From Chrysomallon squamiferum (taxonomy: Eukaryota > Mollusca > Gastropoda > Neomphalida > Peltospiridae): DNA of 42,500 nt. The position numbers and the translations under genes are program-made. The notes below the pieces were generated by a model. That model was not told the origin of the DNA, searched no databases, and saw nothing but the letters and a program-made list of their open reading frames with translations. Below, one piece after another: positions 33,055-42,500 of the stretch. The stretch is from the NCBI GenBank assembly GCA_012295275.1, contig CM022673.1, positions 20,306,310 through 20,348,809 of the forward strand. Reading direction: 5' to 3'. The stretch's first letter is position 1; every line of letters begins with the position of its first letter.

Positions 33055-35740
33055 TCAGCGCCCTCTAGGAATACTCTTATTTGATCTCACAAAATGTTTC
33101 CTTTCTGGTTTTGTTTTGATCAACTCGAACATATCCTGAACACTGGTCTTTGACATAGGCACAAATTCCCCATCACTGACCCACTCAGTGTCCTCAACAT
33201 ACTAGTCTCATTCTGAGTTTGAGTGATCGGATTCATGACGAAACACTCACTGGTAGAAATACCCCTCTTCTGTTTACCATATGAATACGTTTCTTCGCTA
33301 AGTGATGTCTCCGATGGACAGCTGTTGTTTTCACTATTGCTGCTTTCCGCGTTTCTGATGTCTGATTTTGGCTTTTAGCCCTTCTTGGTATACAGAGTCG
33401 TCATCTGATCAACCTCTCTGTAAGGTCTCGTGGTGACTTTCTTACATAAATATTAAATGTTGTTTATGGCAGTGGAACGTTCTCCTCCATCACTGCTGTT
33501 TTCTTCCTGCTTGGCGAAGATCCCCGTTGTTGTTGCTGTCTGTTATTACTGAGAAAAGTCACACATTTTTTTCTCCCTCGCTGTTTTCTGGGACTACGCA
33601 AAGCTGATAGTTTCTGTTGGAAACAGTCGGATCTTTTGTTTGTCTCTCGCAGACTTTTCTCAGATGATTATTTTTCAGATTCCTCCGTCTGCACGCCTCT
33701 TTGTTGGAATCAATAGTCTTGTTGTAAGTCGATGTAGCATTTCTAAGTTTTTCCGAGTACGTTATCAGGATGTGAGTGTTGTACTTGGACTTGTTGTTGC
33801 TGCTGAAACGATACATCTTACACCTATACCGCTTCCAATTAAGGTGGCAGATGGCGCGACGGCAAAGGTTGGACACGCCGGTGAACTCGCATAAACAGAC
33901 CAGACACTTTATGTTCATTTCATCGGCGATCTCACATAGTTTCCTATGTCCTTACACTGGAGATTACTGGAATCATCGGTCCTGTTGAATTTGACTCTTT
34001 CTACTGGATTTCCGGGAAGTTTACCTACGCAGATCTCTTCTATAACCCGCCTCTGTTTCTGCTGAGGTCCAGTATAATCCTCGTCTGTCGCAGATTGTCT
34101 CGATGCTGGCGTCTTTAGCTTAGTGGGTGAAATACCAATCTTTTTGTCATTATTCACTGAGGATTTATTTACACTGACTTTAACATGTTTATCAATGGTG
34201 GAACTTTCCTTTCTTGATTCTGGCGGTGTCCATGGCAACAGTTTTTATTATTCCCTGCCATAATACACACATCAATATTTAAAGCATCCTCAACACTGCC
34301 ACAACAACATCGATGATATCGGCCTTGAGATGTTGATTTGACTGACGACTTTGAATTGTCTTCCGAGTTCTTCGCAGATACATCATCAACAAAGTCATGA
34401 GTAGTGCTGCCAACAGTCACTTCATCTTTATCCAGTTTTGGTTTTAAATCCTTTCCGGTACTATTATTTGTGGCACTGCTCTTTGAAAGAGCATTTTCAG
34501 CTCTCGCATTTTTCGTGCCAACTGTCTCCACTTCCATTTTGCCGTCTGCTTCAGAATCCGATTTTCCAGTGGAAGAAACACAACGCACAATAAGCGCGTT
34601 TGTTTTCTTCACTCGAGAATGTTTTATCAGCGGTTTCGATCCTGGAGATGATGTGAATGGACTCATGTCCTTCAGTCTGCTCTCTTTAAAAGACGTCTTT
34701 CCATCACCGTTCATTTCTTTTGTTCCTTCAGAATCAGTAAACTGAACGGTCTCAGATTCTGCAACTACCGAGTCAGACTCGTAAACACGAGTTTTATCAT
34801 GAGTGTCTTTTTTGTTCCTATTTCTAGAGACAGATCTCATTTCTAGTCGTCTCACTATTACTGGTAACTCTTGATGCGTTAATTGCATCTTTCTGATCAC
34901 ACTCTTTAAGATCTTTATTTTCACTTGTACGTTCTTCCTTCTGTCTGCACCTTGCTTCCAGTTTTGCTTACTTCCTTAGTGTCAGAAGTGGACTTTGTAT
35001 TTTGTTTTATGTCCTGTTAGCTGTTATCGTTAACTTTGTTACCTTGTTTAACACCATCACTGCCTTCATTCTTTACGTTTTGACATTCATTTGTTGTTAG
35101 AGTTCGTCTTCTAGCTGGTCTGCCGAGGCCATCCTGACTTTCCCTCTCTTTCAACTCCGACTTCTCTACAGACTGTTCCTGGTCAGAAATCTTCCAAGTA
35201 TCATTAGGTTTCGGCATCAACTTTTCTGTGTTTATCTTGAGTGCCTCAGTGGATTTCAATGGTACAACGATTCTTTGCAAGTGTCCAAACATCTTCAAAT
35301 CAGCATTAACATCAATTTTATCATTAGCATCAATATTGTTTTCTTTGAGGCATTTTGAAGAATCTTTTCAGCCACTATCATTTCCAGTCTAGTGATTCCA
35401 TCCATCCTTGGTTTTTCGTTCGCAGTGTTTTGTTTTTTTATTTGAATTTACAGCTCGTTGTTGCTTTTCTACAGATCCATCCAACACATTTTGTAGGTGT
35501 CCTCGGGGTCCTCGGTGTCAGTCTGCTGATTAAAAAACTGCTTAAGCTTTATATTTGCTTTCAAACAGTGGAGGTTATGAGTTCTGAAATGTCTTTGTGC
35601 AGCACATACAATTATGTGAAATGAAAAGAGGAAGATCCCGGATCATAGCTCTGCAAACTTTGCACTCAGTAATAAGATGCATTCGTCTAAAAGGAAGCAG
35701 CGGACTTCGGGAGTTCCACAATGGACTCCGTTAATGGACT
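33055..35740 (-). pseudogene. Decayed C2H2-zinc-finger-like gene
   Basis: On the minus strand one protein can be followed through at least five frame changes from about 35740 down to a TGA at 33055-33057. The N-terminal part has paired cysteines (ECKVCRAM near 35660, then HNCMCCTKTFQN near 35600). Next comes a long Ser/Lys/Asp/Glu-rich, probably disordered middle (35300-34000). Then follow two finger-like units at 33910-33770: KCLVC...H with the first zinc-binding His replaced by Arg, and RCKMY...THILITY with Cys and His both replaced by Tyr. An acidic C-terminus ends DMFELIKTKPERKHF near 33110. Frame changes fall near 35600, 34930, 34830, 34220, 33917 and about 33200, with extra stops near 35390 and 35365. 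The gene family is unidentified. Sequencing errors could explain some indels, but not the lost zinc ligands. Confidence 0.7.
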
Positions 35741-36058
35741 AAATCATGTCATTTTAAATATAAATAGTCTTAGCTTGTCCTTTTAAAAAAAAACCAGTAG
35801 TCTCAATTTTATATTATATTATTTATAAAAACAAATTAAAAAATTAAAAAAAGAAATTTAAAATTTTAAAATTAAATAAAAATCAACTTAATCATTTCAA
35901 ATAATAATGGTCTCCATTTTACATCATATTTCCAAAATAAATAATTAAATAAATAAATAAACAACAACAGCAAACACAACAACAACAATAATAATAATAC
36001 AGTAATAATATTAATAAGACTACCATTACTACTAATACTACTACTATTAATAATAATA

Positions 36059-36089
<31 letters not shown>

Positions 36090-36106
36090 CTACCCATTAA
36101 TACATC

Positions 36107-36163
<57 letters not shown>

Positions 36164-38230
36164 TTGTCTAATGTTTTATTTAATTAAATAATGATGATGG
36201 TTTTAGCTGAAATATCACCTGTTTTAAGGAAAGTTATGTCTTTTGAATATGTAAGTATGTATATTTCAATAGATATTAGCAAAATAGTGTGTAAACAGCA
36301 ACAAAAAATAATAATAATTAAAAAACAAAATTCATTAGACATTAGTCTGAAATTAAATTGGTTTAACTTTTATGAAACATATTTCTTTGTTTCTTTGGGG
36401 GTTTTTAGTTTTATTTTTTTTTAAATTTTTAATGCGTGACATCTTATAGACAAAAACAAATGATGTTTGTTGTTATAACTATTACATTGTGTTGATTTAT
36501 CTACGAAGTCTGTAGTAATTATTTTTATTTGTTTTTAATGTTAGAATTTTACTTTATATATTTATTAATTTTATAAACTAATGTTGAATAAATCTACACA
36601 GTTTGTATTATATAAGAAGGTCACATGTTTCAGCGTTAACTTGAATGAAGTGTGTCATCTAAACTAAACACTGTCATATTCATACATTAATAGTCTGTAA
36701 ACATGGAATAATAAAATGTTTTAAATAATAATATATCTAAGCGCATCTTAAAACCACAGACTAAATAACCTTGGCAGAACATGGAGAAGCGGAAATGAAA
36801 AATGTATTTAAAATTTAAAACTCATAGAACATTCCTAAATATATTATAACACCAAGTAAACTTTTTTAATTTATTATCGGAATTACAGCAAAACAAAAAA
36901 TAATTACAATTTCCAGCTTGACATTTTGTACAAGCCAATACAATTGAACCGGATTGTTTTAGAAATTATGGTCTATAATTAAAATATAATGTTTACCAGT
37001 TGGCTAAACACAATAGAAAAATGCACCACTGCAAGTAATACATACATTTAATTATGAAAACCGCTTTTTTCTTACACACAGCACTATAATATTTTTATAT
37101 TAGGTTACGTTAATATCATTTTTGCGCTTCTCGATTGTCTAAAGCATTATGGGAACGAATTTCCGTACGGGCTCTAGCAAAATGTCTCCCTTGTTAGAAA
37201 CGTGGTTAGCGTCTTTCGCAACTAGAGTAAAAAAAAATACATGTTGCAGTTTTTATAATAAAAATTTATACTATTTAAAATCAATCAATCATTGGTAACT
37301 TTAGCAAGAGTTTTACATAAGTATTGCCAGATCATACTAAAACTTTAAAATATGCAATTATTAATAGAAAACAGAATAGCTATGTTATTTTAATTGCTGA
37401 ACATTTCTAAATATAGTAAACAGAACTTTCAATAAAATACATTTGTTACGTAATTATATTTGACAGATTTTAATAAGAATCTAGGAAGAAATCGCTAGAT
37501 CCTATTTTACAAAACAAATATTGTGGTCACCGTTTCCACTGAGTACAGGGCAGAGATGGGGAACAAAAACAATAAATGTTGTAAACAGAATGAAATATTG
37601 ACATGATAAAACAAGAAAAATAAGTCATAATAAGAAATGTATAAATGTTTGTCTGGATTGAGTTTTTAATTTGATTTGTAGAGTATGTGCATGTATAAAA
37701 TTTGATTATAGACAGATAGATAGACAGACAATGAAAAACGTGTATAGACAGTTAGAATGAAAAAAATAACTTTTAAAAATCAGTTAAGATTTTATTTTTA
37801 ATATAGATATGATATCAGGTTCTGGTTCTTTGGCCCTGTTGAGTGGGGGGTGTTGGTTCCTGCAGGTCACGCCCTAGTATTTCACACCGGCTGTATGATT
37901 AACAGCTGTTTCTACATCCATGTTGGAATTTCACAACATGGTTAGTGCGGTTTAATTATTAAAAACGTTTACTTAGATTTGAAAATATGTAATTCTGTGT
38001 TATGTGGGTATGCTTATTTGTCTGTCAGTCTCTATTTGTTTACATATGTGAGTATGTACGTATGGAATATATGTATGTATGTATATACATATGTCTGTCT
38101 ATCAATCGGTTTATATAAATGACAGAAAGGGCTAAAAAAGTAAATGAATTTCGGACTTCAGATTCTTATTTTCCTTTATTACCTGTTTTAAAACGTATCA
38201 TTAACGATAATTTTAGATGTCACTCTACAG
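35741..38230. other. AT-rich intergenic stretch with microsatellites
   Basis: No supported gene. It holds (TAA)/(ATT)n at about 35985-36088 and a 48-bp (AG)n tract at 36109-36156. A small CpG-containing island-like segment lies at about 37125-37230, and a few (GATA)-type repeats near 37710. Confidence 0.6.
36109..36156 (+). repeat. (AG)n microsatellite, 48 bp
   Basis: Uninterrupted AG dinucleotide run; the only long purine-only tract in the window. Confidence 0.95.
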
Positions 38231-38704
38231 CAGGAGCTGGCAAATATTTTAAAACAGGGGCCGGATAGATGTTACAGGATGAGGATGAGGGCCAGAATAT
38301 GAAAAGAGAAAAAAAATATTTTAAAACGTGTATTTTATGTAAACAGTAAATTCACTTTTAACGAATGTTAGAAGAGTTAATGAGATGGTGCTGTATACCA
38401 CGAAGCAGAGTTTCATTGTCAGGCTTAACTGATGTGGTGGACAAGCGAAGAGTGTCATATAGTTTGCGTATTTTGAATTGAGTGAAGCAAGCAGCCATTC
38501 AAAATTCGGATGCAGGCACTATTGATTTGACAAGCACCTGTGAGATGCCTTAAATTTTAAACTTGAACAAAAAAATAGCTGTCAGATGACTTTATTTCAC
38601 TGACTTTTATTTTGCTGTCTCGCGGGCCGGATCGCAAAGTTGATTGTGAACAGTTTGGCGGGCCAGACAATAAACCTTCGCGGGCAGGAATTTACCCGCC
38701 CCTG
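38231..38704. mobile_element. Non-autonomous hAT MITE, 474 bp
   Basis: The left end CAGGAGCTGGCAAAT and the inverted right end CAGGGGCGGGTAAAT match at 12 of 15 positions. Subterminal GGGCCGGAT and GGGCCAGA segments near both ends are typical of hAT elements. The flanking octamers CTCTACAG (38223-38230) and CAGTACAG (38705-38712) agree at 6 of 8 positions, consistent with a decayed 8-bp target duplication. There is no reading frame inside. Its termini differ from the autonomous element at 15684, so it belongs to another hAT family. Confidence 0.78.
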
Positions 38705-38712
38705 CAGTACAG

Positions 38713-40590
38713 TATGTTAAAAACAGAATCTCTTATATACCATATCAGATCATATTTTTATGAGTCTTGTACAATGCGTGAGTGATATCTGCTTTTACCA
38801 TAGTTCAAGTTAGATGGTGATGGTGATGGCTCACCTCAATGACGAGATTAAGGTTTCTGGCAAAGTTCAAAACTATTCTTCAAAACAGAAGACTATAGAT
38901 AATAAATCATCAGAAAAATATTATTTTGCACTGACGTTACAGATGAATGGAATTTTAAAAAACATTTAAAATTTTTATAAGTGTCTTTCTGTTTGGTGAA
39001 AATTGATAATGCAGAGAAATTTTTTTATTATTTTAAAATATATTCACTATAATAAAATATAATGCAAAAAAAATGTGTTTAATATTTAATGTAAATTAAT
39101 ATAGACCACTGATAACGATTCATTTAGAAATTACAAGCTGTCTTAATTTCATTTAAATTATTTAAAATTATGTAAACTAAAAACTGAACACAGAAATAAA
39201 TTCTGAATTATTTAAAAACATGTTATTGAAAACTAGCTGATCATAGTAATAAATTAAGAGATAGCTTACCTAACACAGAGACAAACATACATACATATAC
39301 ATTTATATTTATATAATTTTATTATAAACATATATATATAGTAGAGTATGCGTTTATCTGTAATGTTTGTTTAATTACCATGTACTAGATTTTAACTTTA
39401 AAGTTCTTTTTAATTTGCTGGGGGTTTTAAAATTCTTTTTCTATTTAAGATTTTAATATTTTGTGAATATTGAGGTACATGCATAAAAATATTTAGTGTC
39501 TCTATGTATATTTAATTATGTCTTAATATACTTGTTCTTAGATGTTTTTAGTTATGTTTCTACATACTAGATTTAGTTTTTACCTGACCTGTTAATCATT
39601 TTGTAAAATGTTTAAAACATGAAATATGTATTATAATTTTCCTTAAGTTAAACACATACATCTGCCTGTCTAAAAATGTAAAATTATCATATTCATGTGT
39701 ATCTCAAGTGATTTTAGTAAACTGTAAAACTGATAAAGTACTCAATATTTTTATGGAAATGTAAGTAAACTAATACATTCCTTATATCAATTCATGTCTT
39801 TTGTTTTTGATTTGTAGTCTGTGATCAAGGGAAAGAGGTTAATAGAATTTGATTTATCCTCACTTGAAGAAATCATAGTTGTTTTTACATGAGTGTTTAC
39901 AATACTTATTACAAATTCGTCACAACTGATGTGGTGTAACACAAAGAATATGTTGTCAGTTGTAAGTTTGATGTTAAAGTGTGCAGACGTTTAACAAACA
40001 CAGCACTGTTTTTCAGACAACTTATGATGAAATTTAATAAAGCATAATGAAAATTATAAATAATATTCAGAAATTTCTTCATAGGAAGTTTTGGGGAGCG
40101 ATGTTTATTCCATTTGTAAAAGTATATTCAAATTTATCTTCAAACTGCATTAATAACAACACAACAGAAAATGAAAAAAAAATTATTTAAAAAAATATCA
40201 ACATTAGTTATTAAATTATAAGATCGAGAAAAGTAGTGTATTTTATCAAATAAATATTTATCTGTAGAGAAGTGGTTGGAGATCTAGGGGTGTGGTCTGT
40301 TAAACTATACCTCCCTATGTTCTCTTGTTCCTGTTCCATACAACACTTTTCTTTAACTTTCAGTAATACACACATCCATATCCACCTAATCAAATGCAAA
40401 CATGTCCTAATACACAAACACAGACAGACATTCCATAAAAAAACAAATATCAAAACTGCACAGATGGGATTGCCAGCATCCCACTCCCTCTAAAAAATCC
40501 TTAATTTTCACTAATAATAGTAATAATAATAATAACAATAACAACAATAATAGTATGGGGCACAGCAAATGAAATGTTAAAAAACTCCAT
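38713..40590. other. AT-rich intergenic stretch, no gene recognised
   Basis: No supported reading frame. The frames at 40211-40493 on both strands overlap each other and resemble no family. Confidence 0.55.
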
Positions 40591-40598
40591 ATTCCAAT

Positions 40599-40880
40599 TT
40601 AATGTTCACAAATGTTGTATTTTATTCTAAAAAATGAAAATTTGACAAATACCAAATTAACTGTACTTAAAAAGATGTTGTTGATAACAAAGATAGCAAA
40701 ATTAGGTTCTTGTGGCAATAGTTGCCTATGCGTTCTAAATGTAGGCAAAATAATATATCTAGCAAACCAGTCTTCTCCTGCTAAACTATTTTTAGTCCAT
40801 GCTTCAGGGATTATTTTTTTTTTTCTGACAGCAAATTCATATATTTCCATGTCAGCCTATCCTGAAATTTGGATGCTTTA
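40599..40880 (-). pseudogene. pogo/Tc5-type transposase scrap (CENP-B-like HTH)
   Basis: The minus-strand frame from 40850 reads EIYEFAVRKKKIIPEAW and then TKNSLAGEDWFARYI. This matches the pattern YEFAxxNxxxxPxxW....AGxDWFxxFxxR of the Tc5/CENP-B-type DNA-binding helix-turn-helix of pogo-family transposases and their domesticated relatives. After ARYI the match shifts frame (an ATIATRT stretch in another frame near 40715) and then disappears. Only the DNA-binding half is left and no DDE domain is present. Confidence 0.7.
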
Positions 40881-41249
40881 ATAAGGTAATCCTGTAGCAG
40901 TGTCTCGTTGTCGTGACTGTTACTTAAATGATTATTTAATTTTAAAAATTATCTTTGTAAAAAACAACAACTTTACTTATTATAGATATGACTAGTTTTT
41001 AATGATTCACTTAGTGTTATGTTTTATTTAGATATTTTAACAAAACAGTGTAAGTATGTTAGAAGATTGGTCAAACTGACAGTGTAGTAAATTTACATCT
41101 CTTTAAAAATACCTGGATAAAATTGAATAACAATAGCTAAACAGAGAGAAAATAAAAATAGCTATTTACAGAGACAAAGCACTTACATATGTATTGTTTT
41201 AGTACAGGATCGTGTAATGTATGTACATGTTGTGGGACTGCGATTTGAC

Positions 41250-41251
<2 letters not shown>
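40881..41251. other. AT-rich spacer, nothing recognised
   Basis: No reading frame or repeat family supported. Confidence 0.5.
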
Positions 41252-41319
<68 letters not shown>

Positions 41320-41580
41320 GTTTTATTTGTTTTGGTTTTTTGTTGTTGTTGCTTTTGAATTTTCTTTGCTGTTTAATAGCTATATAGGTACTTAGATGGC
41401 ACATTAATCGTGTTCACGACTGAGTTGATAACAAGGAGACTTTGAAACCTTTGTATTTACACTCATTGTTAGAGAATAGAAAAATGTTGTTAACGGGTAT
41501 TGAAGATAATATAACTAATACTACCTAGTTTTGTCTGTCAAATGTAGGTCAGATTTCAAAGTTTAGTGTTAAACTACAGT

Positions 41581-41623
<43 letters not shown>

Positions 41624-41631
41624 CATCATCA

Positions 41632-41665
<34 letters not shown>

Positions 41666-42500
41666 CATCATCATCATCATCATCATCACCATTATATTTT
41701 TTACTGTGTTTAAATGTTCTCATAGTTCTTAGGTATTTACTGATTCATTTTCAAGTTGCTTTTTTCCTTTTTTTTTTCTTTTTATTGTTTTAGTGGATTG
41801 TTTCATTTTCTAAAATAGTGTGCTCATAGGACGTATGCACAAACGCACAGATATACCAGTACATTCGCAAACATAACTATACACATGTATATGCTCAGCA
41901 AAAAACATACACCTATAAAATAGATGTATAGGTCGAATCCAATAACACACTCGCCCACAGTAACACGCATAGATAGACATATTTATATATAATTTTGTAA
42001 AGCACGTTATTATTGTTTACTAGACGTAGTTGATACCTTCCATCCCACTACCACCATATTCTTTCCCTCTTTTTATATCCTGCATGCAAACCAGTTTCAA
42101 CACATTTGTGTAAGTGGTAGAGTTCTAGCCGTACTCAAATAAATGATTGACATGAACTGTGACCTCAAAGATGACAACAAACTGTGTGGGTTCTAAAAGT
42201 TCTTTATTAAACTTGAAGCCAAACATCTGAAGTAACCTAGAAGAGAAATCACGCAATGTTGCCTGTGCACGTGGTGTCTCGTGAGTGACAGTATTGAAAT
42301 ATCACCGATTGAGTTAAATGCAGGTGCGCAGTCTTTTTGTCAGTCGTCAATGTCCATAGTCAGAGGTCAGGTGTGGATGATTATGTACATAATGTAATAC
42401 ATTTATTAAAATCAATAAAAACTACTGACATTTATTTACTTATTTATTCTTATTTGAGGTATTCATTTAACTTTCTATTACATTTATAGCTGATAACTAC
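41252..42500. repeat. Segmental repeat block B, copy 2 (runs off the window)
   Basis: It starts with a 68-bp (ATT)n tract (41252-41319). It then follows block B copy 1 in order, with a compound (TTA)/(TCA)n tract at about 41582-41691. Sequence equivalent to 2900-3400 is missing. The match is still continuing at the last base. The Ser/Leu-rich open frame at 41566-41793 is microsatellite translation. Confidence 0.85.

Noticed and set aside
1-42500. tRNA, rRNA or snRNA genes
   Set aside because: Scanning by eye for cloverleaf, A/B-box and rRNA core sequences gave nothing convincing; short A/T hairpins come from microsatellites.

Overview
The window looks like nuclear DNA of an AT-rich invertebrate, most likely a mollusc or another lophotrochozoan. 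The reasons are an intron-split gene with GT/AG boundaries, very abundant (TAA)n/(TTA)n and (TTTA)n microsatellites, and relics of several animal transposon classes. There is also a nSTAND3-type P-loop NTPase fused to ankyrin repeats, a gene type that is expanded in molluscs, brachiopods and lancelets. The species itself cannot be read from the sequence.

The one intact gene lies at 19401-27232 on the plus strand. I propose five coding exons, all joined by phase-1 introns: 19401-19512, 21218-21274, 21889-21924, 22667-22699 and 22974-27232. Together they encode about 1498 residues: a short basic N-terminus built from small exons, a nSTAND3 NTPase with clear Walker A and Walker B motifs, a long helical middle, and 18 ankyrin repeats. 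A 198-bp unit (two ankyrin repeats) inside the ankyrin array has been duplicated recently. By family this is an NLR-like sensor or scaffold ATPase; its ligand and effector are not visible.

Everything else is repeats, transposon relics and decayed genes. From 1 to 9400 there is a mosaic of segmental duplications: blocks here called A, B and C, with partial second copies at 6740-9400 that include a 1-kb local inversion. Block B (2310-3990) recurs in direct orientation at 41320-42500, about 38.9 kb away, so the window may be roughly one period of a tandem array. From about 11640 to 14820 there is a GC-richer minus-strand relic of a Ngaro/DIRS-like tyrosine-recombinase retrotransposon, with a reverse transcriptase and an SGNH-hydrolase-like domain. 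A complete hAT transposon with 14-bp terminal inverted repeats and a perfect 8-bp target duplication occupies 15684-18269; its GTF2IRD2/Charlie-type transposase is broken by frameshifts. It sits beside a Tc1/mariner-like scrap.

Downstream of the gene, 27640-33050 is AT-rich and holds only microsatellites, a tandem repeat (30293-30603) and an unexplained compositionally distinct stretch (30604-31740). A badly frameshifted C2H2-zinc-finger-like pseudogene runs on the minus strand from about 35740 to 33055. A 474-bp hAT MITE is at 38231-38704, and a pogo/Tc5-type transposase scrap is near 40600-40880. No rRNA, tRNA or CRISPR array was recognised.
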